Notes: generated by a model not told the origin, from the sequence alone. Positions 8,178-19,014 are shown, counted from the first letter of the stretch. The stretch: 64,000 nt of DNA from Stenotrophomonas hibiscicola ATCC 19867 (GCF_000382065.1 NZ_KB907501.1:124001-188000), one strand, 5' to 3'. Translations and numbers: made by a program.

Positions 8178-9362
8178 ATGTCCAACTCCTCTTCGCCCGA
8201 CCGTGCGCTGGCCCTGGCCACGCTGGCCATCCACGGTGGCCAGTCGCCCGACCCCAGTACCGGTGCGGTGATGCCGCCGATCTACGCCACCTCGACCTAC
8301 GCCCAGTCCAGCCCGGGCGAGCACCAGGGCTTCGAGTACTCGCGCACGCACAACCCGACCCGTTTCGCCTATGAGCGTTGCGTGGCGTCGCTGGAAGGCG
8401 GTACCCGTGGCTTTGCGTTCGCTTCGGGCATGGCGGCCAGCTCGACGGTGATCGAGCTGCTGGACGCCGGCAGCCACGTGGTGGCGATGGACGATATCTA
8501 CGGCGGCAGCTTCCGCCTGTTCGAGCGCGTGCGTCGCCGCACCGCCGGGCTGGATTTCAGTTTCGTCGACCTGACCGATCTGGCGGCGTTCGAAGCCTCG
8601 ATCACGCCGAAGACGAAGATGGTGTGGATCGAGACCCCGACCAACCCGATGCTGAAGATCGTGGACATCGCCGCGGTCGCTGCCATCGCCAAGCGCCATG
8701 GCCTGATCGTGGTGGTCGACAACACCTTCGCCTCGCCGATGCTGCAGCGCCCGCTGGAACTGGGCGCGGACCTGGTCCTGCATTCGGCCACCAAGTACCT
8801 CAACGGTCACTCGGACATGGTCGGCGGCATGGTGGTGGTTGGCGACAACGCCGAACTGGCCGAGCAGATGGCGTTCCTGCAGAACTCGGTGGGTGGCGTG
8901 CAGGGCCCGTTTGACAGCTTCCTGGCCCTGCGCGGCCTGAAGACCCTGCCGCTGCGCATGAGGGCACATTGCGCCAACGCGCTGGCCCTGGCCCAGTGGC
9001 TGGAAAAGCACCCGGCGGTGGAGAAGGTGATCTACCCCGGCCTGGCCTCGCACCCGCAGCATGAGCTGGCCGGCAAGCAGATGGCCGGCTACGGCGGCAT
9101 CGTCTCGATCGTACTCAAGGGTGGGTTCGAGGCGGCCAAGCGCTTCTGCGAGAAGACCGAGCTGTTCACCCTGGCCGAGTCGCTGGGCGGTGTGGAAAGC
9201 CTGGTCAACCACCCGGCGGTGATGACGCATGCCTCGATCCCGGTCGCACGCCGGGAGCAGCTGGGAATCAGCGATGCGCTGGTGCGGCTGAGCGTGGGTG
9301 TTGAGGAGTTGGGGGATCTGCAGGTGGATCTGGAGCGGGCATTGGTGCAGCAGGCTGGCTGA
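8178..9362 (+). CDS. metB: Cystathionine gamma-synthase/lyase (Cys/Met metabolism PLP enzyme)
   Basis: A 394-residue fold-type I PLP enzyme. The cofactor lysine lies in SATKYLNGHSD (about residue 208), with the family motifs YSRTHNPTR and SSGMAAS-like FASGMAASS earlier. The family includes cystathionine gamma-synthase and gamma-lyase, which sequence alone separates poorly. Its pairing with cystathionine beta-synthase favours the lyase direction (cystathionine to cysteine), while the metB name is the one used for this locus in Xanthomonas. The stop TGA overlaps the ATG of wzm by one base, so the O-antigen operon may be read from this gene's promoter. Confidence 0.9.
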   Translation: MSNSSSPDRALALATLAIHGGQSPDPSTGAVMPPIYATSTYAQSSPGEHQGFEYSRTHNPTRFAYERCVASLEGGTRGFAFASGMAASSTVIELLDAGSHVVAMDDIYGGSFRLFERVRRRTAGLDFSFVDLTDLAAFEASITPKTKMVWIETPTNPMLKIVDIAAVAAIAKRHGLIVVVDNTFASPMLQRPLELGADLVLHSATKYLNGHSDMVGGMVVVGDNAELAEQMAFLQNSVGGVQGPFDSFLALRGLKTLPLRMRAHCANALALAQWLEKHPAVEKVIYPGLASHPQHELAGKQMAGYGGIVSIVLKGGFEAAKRFCEKTELFTLAESLGGVESLVNHPAVMTHASIPVARREQLGISDALVRLSVGVEELGDLQVDLERALVQQAG

Positions 9363-10156
9363 TGGGAATTCTCTCGGTTATCGGCAAGCATCGTTCGCTG
9401 ACGTTCGAACTGAGCCAGCGCGAAGTCCTGGGCCGCTACCGCGGGGCCAGTTTCGGGCTGCTGTGGTCGTTGATCAGTCCGTTCCTGATGCTGCTGGTGT
9501 ACACCCTTGCCTTCGGCTTCGTGATGAAAGGCCGCTGGCCGGGATCGACAGGATCGACCACCGACTTTGCCCTGATCCTGTTCGCGGGCCTGACCGTGCA
9601 CGGGTTCTTCGCTGAGTGCTTCACCCGCGCCCCACAGCTGATCGTAGCCAACACCGGCTTCGTCAAGCGGGTGGTGTTCCCGCTGGATATCCTGGTGTGG
9701 AGCATGACCTTCTCGGCGCTGTTTCACCTGCTGATGAACATGGTGGTACTGCTTCTGTTGCAGTTGGCGATCAAGGGCAGCATTCCGGCCACGGCCATCC
9801 TGCTGCCGGTGGTGATCATCCCGCTGGTGATCCTCACAGCGGGCGTGGGCTGGATCGTCTCGTCGCTGGGCGTGTACCTGCGTGACATCGGCCAGATTGC
9901 CGGCGTGATGGCGGCGGCGATGCTGTTCCTGTCCTCTGCCATCGTGCCGGTCGAATCGGTACCGGAAAGCTATCGCATCGTGTTCGAGTTGAACCCGCTG
10001 ACCTTCATCATCGACCAGGTACGCGAAGTGGTGATCTGGGGCCGGCTGCCCGACTGGGCCGGCCTGGGTCTCTACACCCTGATCGCCTGTGCGGTGGCTC
10101 TGCTGGGCCATCGGATGTTCAACAAGTTGCGCGTGGGGTTTGCCGATGTCCTCTGA
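9362..10156 (+). CDS. wzm: O-antigen ABC transporter permease Wzm
   Basis: A 264-residue inner-membrane protein with six predicted membrane segments and the ABC-2 type polysaccharide exporter pattern (ELSQREVLGRYRGASFGLLW at the N-terminus, LNPLTFIIDQVRE near the C-terminus). With Wzt it moves undecaprenyl-linked O-polysaccharide from cytoplasm to periplasm. The start overlaps the metB stop (TGATG), and the end overlaps wzt by 11 bases. This is the first gene of the island that lies between metB and etfA. Confidence 0.92.
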   Translation: MGILSVIGKHRSLTFELSQREVLGRYRGASFGLLWSLISPFLMLLVYTLAFGFVMKGRWPGSTGSTTDFALILFAGLTVHGFFAECFTRAPQLIVANTGFVKRVVFPLDILVWSMTFSALFHLLMNMVVLLLLQLAIKGSIPATAILLPVVIIPLVILTAGVGWIVSSLGVYLRDIGQIAGVMAAAMLFLSSAIVPVESVPESYRIVFELNPLTFIIDQVREVVIWGRLPDWAGLGLYTLIACAVALLGHRMFNKLRVGFADVL

Positions 10157-11501
10157 GCTGACCGACGGCGACATCGTCATCGATGTGCAGGGCGTGGGCA
10201 AGGCGTACCACATGTACGAACGCCCCTCGCACCGGCTGTTGCAGGCCCTGGCCGGCAAGCGCAAATCCTTCTACAAGGATTTCTGGGCGCTGCGCGGCGT
10301 CAGTTTCTCGATCCGCCGCGGGCAGACGGTGGGTATTGTCGGCCGCAACGGCTCGGGCAAGTCCACCCTGCTGCAGATGATCGCCGGTACCCTCAACCCG
10401 ACCGAAGGCCATATTACGGTCAAGGGGCGGGTGGCGGCGCTGCTGGAACTGGGTAGTGGCTTCAACCCGGAATTCACGGGGCGCGAGAACGTCTACCTCA
10501 ACGCTACGATCCTGGGATTGAACCGGCCCCAGATCGAGGCGCGCATGGAGAGCATCCTGGCCTTCGCCGACATCGGTGAGTTCATCGACCAACCGGTACG
10601 CAGCTACTCCAGTGGCATGTCTGTACGGTTGGCCTTCGCGGTGATTGCCCATGTCGATGCCGACATCCTGATCATCGACGAGGCGTTGGCCGTAGGCGAC
10701 GCCTTCTTCTCGCAAAAGTGCATGCGTTTCCTGCGCGAGTTCCAGAAGAACGGAACGCTGCTGTTCGTCAGTCATGATGCAGCGGCGGTGACCAACCTCT
10801 GCGAAAGTGCGGTATGGCTCCAGAATGGCCAGATGCGCCTGTCCGGTACCTCGCAGGAGGTGATCGAAGCGTATATGACGGAGCAGCATGTGGTCGGTCG
10901 CCGCGAAGCTGGTGTCGAAGACGTCAAGGTGGAAAGGAAGTCGCGCAGGCTGGCGTCCGACGGTCCGGACTTCCGCCACGATGCCCTGCGCGAAGCGGGC
11001 GTCAGAAACCGGATCGCCCTGTTCGAATTCGACCCGGAGAATGTGGGCCAGGAGTTCGGTGCGCAAGGTGCGAGAATTGTCGATGTCGCACTGACCGACC
11101 AGGACGGCTCGCCGCTGGGCATGGCCGAAGGCGGCGAGCTGGTCCGGCTGCGCGTCCGGGTTGAGCTCATGCAGTCGCTGGACAGCCTGATCGTCGGCTT
11201 CTACGTGAAGGATCGACTGGGCCAGAGGTTGTTTGGCGACAACAGCTATTTCGCCTGCAAGGACGCGCCGGTGGGCGGGCGCGCCGGCGAGTCTGTCGTG
11301 GCTTCGTTTCTGTTCCGCATGCCGGTGATGCCGTCCGGCTCTTACATGATCGATGCAGCGGTTGCCTCCGGCGACCAGCACGACCACACCCAGCAGCATT
11401 GGATCCATGACGCGCTGGAGTTCCGCGCGATCGACGAGACCATGCGGTTTGGCCTGGTGGGACTGCCCATGCTTGCCATCGAAGTCACCAAGGAATCCTG
11501 A
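10146..11501 (+). CDS. wzt: O-antigen ABC transporter ATPase Wzt with C-terminal carbohydrate-binding domain
   Basis: A 451-residue protein. The ATPase part (about 1-245) has Walker [10 protein letters not shown] at 66-74, the signature SYSSGMS at 153-159 and Walker [13 protein letters not shown] at 174-185. A further region of about 200 residues (250-451) is a beta-rich domain like the one that in E. coli O8/O9a Wzt binds the capped non-reducing end of the polymer. That extension implies export depends on a terminal modification, which fits the methyltransferase in the next gene. Start ATG 10146 lies inside the wzm end; the stop overlaps the next ATG by one base. Confidence 0.92.
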   Translation: MSSELTDGDIVIDVQGVGKAYHMYERPSHRLLQALAGKRKSFYKDFWALRGVSFSIRRGQTVGIVGRNGSGKSTLLQMIAGTLNPTEGHITVKGRVAALLELGSGFNPEFTGRENVYLNATILGLNRPQIEARMESILAFADIGEFIDQPVRSYSSGMSVRLAFAVIAHVDADILIIDEALAVGDAFFSQKCMRFLREFQKNGTLLFVSHDAAAVTNLCESAVWLQNGQMRLSGTSQEVIEAYMTEQHVVGRREAGVEDVKVERKSRRLASDGPDFRHDALREAGVRNRIALFEFDPENVGQEFGAQGARIVDVALTDQDGSPLGMAEGGELVRLRVRVELMQSLDSLIVGFYVKDRLGQRLFGDNSYFACKDAPVGGRAGESVVASFLFRMPVMPSGSYMIDAAVASGDQHDHTQQHWIHDALEFRAIDETMRFGLVGLPMLAIEVTKES

Positions 11502-14500
11502 TGATCGAGTTCACCGGCGAACGTTTCGTCCCTACCGAACACGGTGTCATCCGCCAGGAACATCTGCATCGCTATGCGTGGTGCCTGCCCCTGGTGGAAG
11601 GCAAGGACGTGCTCGACGTGGCCAGTGGTGAAGGCTACGGCAGCGCGATGCTTGCCGGGCGCGCGCGTTCTGTCCGCGGTGTCGACATCTCGCAGGATGC
11701 CGTTGGGCATGCGCGGGAGCGCTATGCCGGCGTAGCGAATCTGCAATACCTGCAGGGTTCGGCCGCGGCAATTCCACTTCCAGACGACAGCGTCGATGTG
11801 GTGGTCTCCTTCGAGACCATCGAACACCTGTACGAGCAGGAGGAGATGATGTCCGAAATCCGTCGCGTACTGCGGCCGGATGGCGTGATGATCATGTCCT
11901 CGCCCAACAAGGAGGTCTACTCCGATCGCGCCGGCTACCACAACGAATACCATGTCAAGGAACTCTACCTGGAAGAGTTCCGCACGCTTGTGGAGCGGTA
12001 TTTCCCGGCGATGTACCTGTGCGGCCACCGCATGTCGGTCTGTTCGACCATCACAGGGCTGGATGGAGGACCGGCGCAGCCTGTCTACCAGGCGCTGACC
12101 GATACTGGCGAGGGCGTGCAGGAGCGTGCCGCAGTCATTCCCGACGCTGTCTATTTCGTAGTGGTGGCCGCGGCGGACCCATTGCTGCTGCCGCAGCTGC
12201 CAGCGTCGGTGCTGTACACCGAGGCGGAGGATCTGTACGCCCATCACCATGAAGTCGCGCGCTGGGCCCAGGCGCAGGACGCGGAGATCGGTTCGCTGCG
12301 AGGCCATGTGGTACGCGAGCAGAGCGTGGTGGCAGAGCTGCATCGTCAGCTTGAGCAGGCCGGGCTGGCCGCCGCCGAACGGCTGCAGCAGTTGGAGCAG
12401 GATCAGCGCGCGACGGTCGCACGCCTCCAGCAGCAACTGGAGCATGAGAAGGCGCGGGCCCAGCACCTCGAGTCGGCGATGGCCGAGGTATGGGAGGTCC
12501 GCAGCCAGCTGCAGGCACAGATGACCGCAGTGTCCGGCCTGACCAGTGCGGCACGCGCCGAATTGCGCAAGCGCCACGAGCAGATCGATCAGCTCCTCCA
12601 CCAGTCAGGTGTCAGCCTGCCGGGTAGGCAGCTGGCGGAGGAGAGCGATGGCAGCGAGGTATCGGCGCTTCTGGCGTCCTATCGCGAGGAACTGCAGTCG
12701 TTGCAGGATCTGACCGGCTCGCTGATCGGTTCACGTTCCTGGCGCATCACCAAGCCTCTGCGTTTCGCTGGTCGCGTGCTACGCGGCGAGTGGCGTGTGG
12801 TTCTGCAATCGCTGCGTGCGTCCGGGCTGGCGCGGCATCCACTGCTCAAGCCGATGGTGCCGATGGCAAAGCGGATGCTGCTGAAGCAGGACGAATCCGC
12901 GCCGGCTGCGCTGGACGGACTGTTGCTGGAGGACGTCAGGAACGACCCGCAGGCCATCCTGGAGAGCGTACGCTTCGCCGAGGTGGCGGAGCCGTTGGTC
13001 AGCATTGTCATCCCGACTTACGGTAATTTCGAGCAGAGCCTGGCGTGCGTGGCATCCATTGCCCGTGCCGGTGCGCGTGTACCGTTCGAGGTGTTGGTGC
13101 TGGAGGATGCCTCCGGCGATACGCGGATCGGCGGCCTGGCAGCAATTCCGGGGCTGCGCTATCACGCCAATCCGAAGAATCTGGGTTTCCTGCGTTCCTG
13201 CAACCAGGCTTTGACCTTGGCCCAGGGCCGCTACGTGTATCTCCTCAACAACGACACCGAGGTCCGGCCGGGCTGGCTGGATGCCCTTGTCGCGGTGTTC
13301 CAGTCGCATCCGGATGCCGGCTTGGTCGGCTCCAAGCTCGTTTACCCCGATGGCCGGCTGCAGGAAGCGGGCGGTATCGTATGGGCCGATGGCAGCGCCT
13401 GGAACTTCGGGCGGCTTGAGGATCCCTCGCGCCCCGCCTACAGCTATCTCAAGGAAGCCGACTATGTGTCCGGCGCATCGATCATGTTGCCGTTGGACCT
13501 GTTCCGCGAACTTGGCGGGTTCGACGAACATTTCGCTCCGGCCTACTACGAAGACACGGACATTGCCTTCCGGGTGCGTGCACGCGGCCTCAAGGTGTAC
13601 ATGCAGCCGGATTCGGTGGTCGTGCATTACGAGGGCGTCTCCAGCGGTACCGATGAGAGCAGTGGCGTAAAGGCGTGGCAGGCGGTCAACCGCGACAAGT
13701 TCCTTGAGCGCTGGGGCCCGACGTTGCAGGAAACGCAGTTCGCCAATGCCGAGAATGTCTTTCTCGCCCGCGATCGTTCGCGCAGCAAGCGCCACGTGCT
13801 TGTGGTCGATCATTACGTTCCGCAACCGGACCGTGACGCGGGATCACGTGCGACCTGCCAGGTGCTGCAGACGCTGGTGCAGGAAGGATGCCAGGTCACG
13901 TTCTGGCCAGCCAACGCTTACTACGACGCCGAGTACGCACCGCCGCTGCAGCGATCGGGCATCGAGGTGATGCATGGAGCCGCATGCGTGGGCACGGACG
14001 GCTTTGACGCCTGGATGGAGGCCAACGGTCGCTACCTGGATGTGGTGATCCTCAATCGTCCGCATATTTCCATCGAGCTGGTGGCCAGCGTCCGCCGGCA
14101 CAGCAAGGCAACGCTGGTGTACTACGGGCACGACATCCATCATCTGCGCATGCAGCAGCAGCTTCACGTGAAGCCCGACGATGAACTGAAGCGGGAAACC
14201 GAGCGCTACCGCCAGTTCGAGCATGCACTCTGGCAGCAGGCCGACGTCGTGCTCTATCCATCGGAGGATGAAACGCGCCACGTGCGGCAGTGGTTGGCCG
14301 AACACGCGCCGGCCGCGACCAGCCGCGCTGCAACCATCCCGCTGTATGCTTTCGAACAGTCGGAACTGGTGCCATCACCGCAGGGCCGACAGGACATCCT
14401 GCTGGTGGCCGGCTTTGCCCATGCGCCCAACGTTGATGCTGCTCTGTGGTTCGTCAGCGAGGTGCTGCCGCTGGTCGAGCGCGAAGTGCCCGGGGTTCGG

Positions 14501-14923
14501 GTGAGCCTGGTGGGATCCAACCCCCGTCCGGAGGTACAGGCTCTGGCGTCCGAGCGGATCGAGGTGACCGGCTATGTCAGCGATGCGCGTCTGGAAACCT
14601 TCTATGCCCGCGCGCGGGTTGCCGTCGCACCGCTGCGATTCGGCGGCGGCGTGAAAGGCAAGGTGCTCGAAGCGCTGCGTCACGGTGTTCCATGCGTGAC
14701 CACGTCAGTGGGCATGCAGGGCCTGAGCGGCGCCAGCGCGTTCATGCTTGTGGCGGACGAACCACAGGCGATGGCGGCACATATTGTCTCGTTGCTGCGC
14801 GATGACGCGCTCTGGCAGCGCGTGTCGATGGCGGAGCAGGCATTCATCGATCAGGAATACTCGCGTGAGGCGCTGTGGCGTGTGTTGTCGTCATCAATGC
14901 AGCGCGATGAGCAGGCAGCATGA
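11501..14923 (+). CDS. Giant fusion: SAM methyltransferase, coiled coil, GT2 and GT4-like glycosyltransferases
   Basis: A 1140-residue protein. Residues about 1-230 are a class I SAM-dependent methyltransferase (motif [11 protein letters not shown] at 39-48). Residues about 246-368 form a long coiled coil rich in Gln, Glu and Leu. A GT2 domain follows at about 498-745 (VSIVIPTYG, then the acidic LLNNDTEV near 583, then [13 protein letters not shown]). The C-terminal domain (about 763-1140) is a GT4-like glycosyltransferase with [21 protein letters not shown]. There is no signal peptide or clear membrane segment. It probably builds the O-polymer and may methylate its end; by analogy with WbdD, methyltransferase plus coiled coil could set chain length. 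It overlaps both neighbours by a few bases, so is translated with them. Confidence 0.85.
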   Translation: MIEFTGERFVPTEHGVIRQEHLHRYAWCLPLVEGKDVLDVASGEGYGSAMLAGRARSVRGVDISQDAVGHARERYAGVANLQYLQGSAAAIPLPDDSVDVVVSFETIEHLYEQEEMMSEIRRVLRPDGVMIMSSPNKEVYSDRAGYHNEYHVKELYLEEFRTLVERYFPAMYLCGHRMSVCSTITGLDGGPAQPVYQALTDTGEGVQERAAVIPDAVYFVVVAAADPLLLPQLPASVLYTEAEDLYAHHHEVARWAQAQDAEIGSLRGHVVREQSVVAELHRQLEQAGLAAAERLQQLEQDQRATVARLQQQLEHEKARAQHLESAMAEVWEVRSQLQAQMTAVSGLTSAARAELRKRHEQIDQLLHQSGVSLPGRQLAEESDGSEVSALLASYREELQSLQDLTGSLIGSRSWRITKPLRFAGRVLRGEWRVVLQSLRASGLARHPLLKPMVPMAKRMLLKQDESAPAALDGLLLEDVRNDPQAILESVRFAEVAEPLVSIVIPTYGNFEQSLACVASIARAGARVPFEVLVLEDASGDTRIGGLAAIPGLRYHANPKNLGFLRSCNQALTLAQGRYVYLLNNDTEVRPGWLDALVAVFQSHPDAGLVGSKLVYPDGRLQEAGGIVWADGSAWNFGRLEDPSRPAYSYLKEADYVSGASIMLPLDLFRELGGFDEHFAPAYYEDTDIAFRVRARGLKVYMQPDSVVVHYEGVSSGTDESSGVKAWQAVNRDKFLERWGPTLQETQFANAENVFLARDRSRSKRHVLVVDHYVPQPDRDAGSRATCQVLQTLVQEGCQVTFWPANAYYDAEYAPPLQRSGIEVMHGAACVGTDGFDAWMEANGRYLDVVILNRPHISIELVASVRRHSKATLVYYGHDIHHLRMQQQLHVKPDDELKRETERYRQFEHALWQQADVVLYPSEDETRHVRQWLAEHAPAATSRAATIPLYAFEQSELVPSPQGRQDILLVAGFAHAPNVDAALWFVSEVLPLVEREVPGVRVSLVGSNPRPEVQALASERIEVTGYVSDARLETFYARARVAVAPLRFGGGVKGKVLEALRHGVPCVTTSVGMQGLSGASAFMLVADEPQAMAAHIVSLLRDDALWQRVSMAEQAFIDQEYSREALWRVLSSSMQRDEQAA

Positions 14924-16719
14924 GGCAGCCGATGAGGGGACACGCAGCACAGCGTCCGACTGCCGGCGCAGGCACCAGCGGTGCACAGGTACTCCCTTGG
15001 CGCAGTGTTGCCCTGGTATTGGCCGTGGTGGCGGTGTTCGCGGCCATCCATCAGGTCATCCTCAACCGCGCGCACCCCGACGCGCTGTACATGGATTCGC
15101 TGCGCCTGCTGTTCCAGCTTGACCAATGGCAGGCGGGCCAGCTGTCCACGTTCGAGTTCTGGGGCGGATCCTCGCACCGCGGATTCGTCAACCAACTGTT
15201 CCTGTGGGCGAATGTCAGCCTTTTCGACCTTGACGTGCTGCTGGCTAATCGGTTGACCGGCGCGGTGATCTCCACGGTCGCGGTGTGCTTGTGCATCGCT
15301 TGGCTGGCCGACATGCGACGCCAGCCCGGCGCGCAGCGCCCGTGGCTGAATGTGGTGGTGATGGTGACCTTGGCGGCCCTGTGCTTCAGCTGGGCCGGCT
15401 ATGAATTGTTGACTCTGGATCTGGGCCTGCCGCTGTGGACGAAGAACCTGGCCTTCGTGGCGTTCTTCTGTGGCCATGCCCACCTGCTGTCAGGGCGTTC
15501 ACGCCGACCGGCGCTGTGGGTGGTGGCACTGGTGCTTGCCGCGCCGCTGATCGTGCTGGTCTGTGGCATGGGCTGGAACTACGCCTTCGTCGGCGCCGTG
15601 GTGATCGTGCAGGTGTTTTCGTTCCTGCCGCGCTGGCGGGCCGAGGGGCGCTGGACCGGCATCCTGCCGAGCGCGGCGGTCGCGCTGTCGATGGTTGTGT
15701 ATCTGCTCAGCGGCTCGGTCACCGACGCGTCTACCCGCAACGGCCTGAATATCGGGTTGGATCTGCCGGCGCTGCTGCTGTACGCGGTGGGCTCCACGAT
15801 GGGGTATCCCGAAGCCGTGCTGATGGGCGGAAGGCTGCCGCTGGAGGCCATTGCGGTGGTTGGTGGCATCCTGCTTCTGGTCGGCGTGGTCGCTGCTGTC
15901 GCCTGGCTGCGCCGCGGCGCTCCCGGGTCGCGGTTGCCACTGCTGCTGGCGCTCTATGGTGTTCTGATCGCCGCTTCGCTGACACTGGCACGCGGTGCTG
16001 AGGGGCCGTTCGCGGTGATGGCGTCGCGCTACTACATGGACCTTGTGCTCGGACTGGCGGGTGTGATCTGGCTGGCGGCCCGCGAGCTGCAGGCCGCGCC
16101 CCGGGCATCAGGGTGGAACGCGCTGGTGGGTGGCCTGCTGTCGGCCGTGATGCTGACCCAGCTGCTCACCTATGTCCACGAGTGGAGAGCCAGTCCTTTC
16201 CGCGAAGCCATCTTCGCGTCCATGAACAAGGCATTGTTGCGGGCCGTGCCCGACGAGGCTGCCGCAGGGTTGCTGCAGGCGCAGCTGGATTATGCGCGCA
16301 AAGGCGCCAACGTCATGCGGGAGCGCCGTCTGGCGCTGTACGCCGACAGCACGGCCAGCGATTGTTCCACGCGCAGGATCGGGTATACCCAGGGCTGGCA
16401 TCCGCCCGAAGGCGCCGTGCGCTGGAGTGGCGCGCACGCGTCACTCGCGCTTCCTCCCTGTGGTTGCGCGTACTTCGCCGAGCTGTACGTGCCGCCCGGG
16501 CAATCCGAGCGCCACGTGCGCATCAACACCGGCGGGGGCAACGAGGATGTGCTGACCGTGCGGCCAGGTCAGGCCGCGCGCGCGCGCGTGGGCAATGAGC
16601 ATGCCGAACTGACAGTCAGTCCGGTGAGCATCCCCAGCCGTGACCAGCCCGGCAGCAGCGATGCCCGAGAACTGGGTGTACTGCTTACCGGTTTCTCGGT
16701 GAGCTGCGAGGTACCGTGA
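14920..16719 (+). CDS. Polytopic membrane protein, GT-C/GtrC-like candidate glycosyltransferase
   Basis: A 599-residue protein not clearly matching a named family. The first membrane segment is at about 29-48, followed by a short loop with acidic residues (HPDALYMDS, Asp54 and Asp59), as in GT-C glycosyltransferases. About ten membrane segments run to residue 418, then a soluble tail of about 180 residues (420-599) with several Cys, probably periplasmic. It sits between the big transferase and a GtrA-like protein, joined by ATGA and GTGA overlaps. With gtrA and the GtrB-like gene at 18049 it could form a system that adds a side sugar to the O-polymer in the periplasm. Function is inferred from topology and context only. 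Confidence 0.65.
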   Translation: MRQPMRGHAAQRPTAGAGTSGAQVLPWRSVALVLAVVAVFAAIHQVILNRAHPDALYMDSLRLLFQLDQWQAGQLSTFEFWGGSSHRGFVNQLFLWANVSLFDLDVLLANRLTGAVISTVAVCLCIAWLADMRRQPGAQRPWLNVVVMVTLAALCFSWAGYELLTLDLGLPLWTKNLAFVAFFCGHAHLLSGRSRRPALWVVALVLAAPLIVLVCGMGWNYAFVGAVVIVQVFSFLPRWRAEGRWTGILPSAAVALSMVVYLLSGSVTDASTRNGLNIGLDLPALLLYAVGSTMGYPEAVLMGGRLPLEAIAVVGGILLLVGVVAAVAWLRRGAPGSRLPLLLALYGVLIAASLTLARGAEGPFAVMASRYYMDLVLGLAGVIWLAARELQAAPRASGWNALVGGLLSAVMLTQLLTYVHEWRASPFREAIFASMNKALLRAVPDEAAAGLLQAQLDYARKGANVMRERRLALYADSTASDCSTRRIGYTQGWHPPEGAVRWSGAHASLALPPCGCAYFAELYVPPGQSERHVRINTGGGNEDVLTVRPGQAARARVGNEHAELTVSPVSIPSRDQPGSSDARELGVLLTGFSVSCEVP

Positions 16720-17195
16720 GCATGACCAGGAAGGACAACGACGCGTTGCCGCGCTCCGGCCCGCCCGGTCCGCTGCAGCGCCTGATCAAGGACCAGCGCG
16801 TCCTGTTCCTGCTGGTCGGTGGCGCCAACACCGCCTTCAGTACGGCATTGTTCGCCGGGCTGGTGCTGCTGCTGGGCCCCAAGGTGCCGTCGGTCGTGAG
16901 CCTGGGCATCGCCTGGGTGGTCTCGCTGGTGCTGGTGTTCTTCATCTACCGACGGCTGGTGTTCCGGGTCAGCGGCAATGGCTGGCGCGATTTCCTGCGC
17001 TTCACCAGCGTCAATGTCGGCAGCCTGCTGTTGAACATGGGGGCACTGGCCCTGCTGGCCGACGTGCTCGGCCTTCCGGCCATTCCGACGCAGATCGTCA
17101 TTACCGTTCTGGTGGTGATCTTCAATTATGTTGGCCACAAGCATTTCTCTTTCCGGCGACGACCGGAACCACCTACCGCGGAGAAAAAGGAATGA
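16716..17195 (+). CDS. GtrA-like membrane protein
   Basis: A 159-residue protein with four membrane segments and the GtrA family features FLLVGGANTAFS near the start and FNYVGHKHFSFR near the end. GtrA proteins are thought to flip polyprenyl-phosphate sugars across the inner membrane for O-antigen decoration or cell-wall glycosylation. GTG at 16716 gives a 4-base overlap with the preceding stop; an ATG at 16722 has better spacing to a GAGG ribosome site and is equally possible. Confidence 0.85.
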   Translation: MSMTRKDNDALPRSGPPGPLQRLIKDQRVLFLLVGGANTAFSTALFAGLVLLLGPKVPSVVSLGIAWVVSLVLVFFIYRRLVFRVSGNGWRDFLRFTSVNVGSLLLNMGALALLADVLGLPAIPTQIVITVLVVIFNYVGHKHFSFRRRPEPPTAEKKE

Positions 17196-18031
17196 ACCCA
17201 CGTGTCTCGGTCGTGGTGCCGGCCTACAGGAACGTCGAGTACCTTGCGCAGACGCTCGATTCGATCCTCGCGCAGGACTACGATGATTTCGAGCTGGTCG
17301 TGGCTGATCATTCCTCCAACGACGGCACCACTGAACTGCTGGCCCGCTATGCCGGTCATCCCAAGGTCCGGGTACTCGACCCGACACCCGCCGGCGGCGG
17401 TGCCAAGGCCAATTGGGACCGGGTCAGCATTGCAGCCCACGGCGAGCTGCTAAAGCTGGTCTGCGGCGATGATCTGATCGCACCCGATGCCCTCAGCCGG
17501 CAGGTCGCGGCGCTGGATGCACACCCCTCGGCAGTACTGGTGGCCAGCAAGCGTGACCTCGTGGATGCGCACGGCAAGGTGGTGATCGCCGGCCGTGGCC
17601 TGGGTCCGCTGAAGGGGCTGGTAAGGGGGCGCGATGCGGTACGGGCATCGGTGCTTGCCGGCACCAACCTTTTCGGTGAGCCGGGCTGCGTGATGTTCCG
17701 ACGCGAGCTGCTGGTGCAGGCGGGGGGCTGGGACAACTCCCACCCCTACCTTATCGACCAGGCCAGCTATTCGGCGATCATGCTGCAGGGCGACATGGTC
17801 GCGCTGCGCGAGAGCCTGGCCAGTTTCCGCATCAACGCAGGGCAGTGGAGCGTGAGGCTGATGAACGACCAGGCGCAGCAGGCCATCGATTTCCATAACG
17901 CCTTGGCCGCAGCGCATCCGCAGCTGCTGTCGCCGATGACCTTGCGCGTGGGCAACCTCAAGGCCCGCCTGATGGCGCAGGCGCGGCGCCTGACCTACCT
18001 CTGGCTCGGGCGCCGGATGGGCGCGGCCTGA
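17192..18031 (+). CDS. GT2 family glycosyltransferase
   Basis: A 279-residue cytosolic enzyme with a GT-A fold. The nucleotide-binding start is VSVVVPAYRN, and LKLVCGDDLIAPD holds the acidic pair in the place of the DxD motif. It has no membrane segment. It is the last gene of the plus-strand O-antigen block, starting by an ATGA overlap with gtrA, and ends 17 bases from the convergent gene. It would add one sugar to the lipid-linked repeat; donor and acceptor cannot be read from the sequence. Confidence 0.85.
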   Translation: MNPRVSVVVPAYRNVEYLAQTLDSILAQDYDDFELVVADHSSNDGTTELLARYAGHPKVRVLDPTPAGGGAKANWDRVSIAAHGELLKLVCGDDLIAPDALSRQVAALDAHPSAVLVASKRDLVDAHGKVVIAGRGLGPLKGLVRGRDAVRASVLAGTNLFGEPGCVMFRRELLVQAGGWDNSHPYLIDQASYSAIMLQGDMVALRESLASFRINAGQWSVRLMNDQAQQAIDFHNALAAAHPQLLSPMTLRVGNLKARLMAQARRLTYLWLGRRMGAA

Positions 18032-18048
18032 GGCCGCAGCCAAGGAAC

Positions 18049-19014
18049 TCAGGGGCGATCGTCTTCGTCCCGGCCTGCCACGTTGGTGGTACGCCCGATG
18101 ATGTACTGCGGGCGGTTGTTGATGTTCAGCAGAACGCGGCCGGTGTATTCGCCGATGACACCGAGCGCCAGCAGCTGCAGGCCGCCCATGAACAGGATGG
18201 TAATGATCAGTGACGGCCAGCCGACCGCCATCTGCGGGCTGTGCAGTTTCTGCCAGAGCACCACCACCGCCATCACGAATGCCACGCATGAGGCCAATAC
18301 CCCGGCCAGCGAGACGAAGCGCAGCGGCACGATCGAGAAGCTGGTGGCCATCTGCAGCCAGAGTGAAATCGATTTGCTCAGGCTGTAGCCCGAGCGGCCA
18401 TCGCTGCGCGCGTGGTGCTGGCCGGAGATGGTCGCGATGCGCTTGGGGCTGGTGCTCTGTACCAGCAGTCCGTCGAGATACACAAACGGGCCTTGGTAGC
18501 GCCGGGCTTCCTCACCCAGTTCACGCACGAAACCGCGGAAGGGCGAAAGGTACAGACCCTCGGGCTTCTTCAGCAGGCGTGCGGCCACCATATCGTTGAA
18601 GCGGCTGCCGGCGCGCTTCCACAGTGCATGCTTGCGGCCTTCGAACTGCACGTAGCACAGGTCGGCACCGTCGCGCAGCGTCTGCAGGATGCGAGGGATG
18701 TCGGCCGGGTCGTGCTGCAGATCATCGTCCATCGTGACGATATAGCGGCCCCGCGCAAAGCCGAGGCCGGCCATGATTGCATTGTGCTGGCCGGCATTGC
18801 GGCGCAGATCCACGCCAACCAGCCACGGCCGCGTGCGAGCCTCACCGCGGATGACTTCCCAGGCATTGTCCGGGCCGGAATCGTGCACCAGTACGACCTC
18901 GAAGCCATCAGCGCCCAGCGCCGGCACCAGCACTTCCTCCAGGCGGCGGACAAGGTTGGGCAGGATCGAGGCGCTGCCGTAGACGGGAATGACGACGGAG
19001 AGTTCAGGCTTCAT
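18049..19014 (-). CDS. GtrB/DPM1-like GT2 with two C-terminal membrane segments
   Basis: A 321-residue glycosyltransferase. The GT-A domain (about 1-220) has LSVVIPVYG at the N-terminus and the metal-binding DDDLQHDP; two hydrophobic segments follow (about 230-255 and 265-290). This is the layout of GtrB and ArnC-type enzymes, which load a sugar on undecaprenyl phosphate. It is convergent to the main O-antigen block and follows the NAD-binding gene at 19004 with a short overlap. An ATG 12 bases further upstream (19024-19026) is also possible. With the GtrA-like and polytopic proteins it completes a Gtr-type set. Confidence 0.85.
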   Translation of the reverse strand: MKPELSVVIPVYGSASILPNLVRRLEEVLVPALGADGFEVVLVHDSGPDNAWEVIRGEARTRPWLVGVDLRRNAGQHNAIMAGLGFARGRYIVTMDDDLQHDPADIPRILQTLRDGADLCYVQFEGRKHALWKRAGSRFNDMVAARLLKKPEGLYLSPFRGFVRELGEEARRYQGPFVYLDGLLVQSTSPKRIATISGQHHARSDGRSGYSLSKSISLWLQMATSFSIVPLRFVSLAGVLASCVAFVMAVVVLWQKLHSPQMAVGWPSLIITILFMGGLQLLALGVIGEYTGRVLLNINNRPQYIIGRTTNVAGRDEDDRP

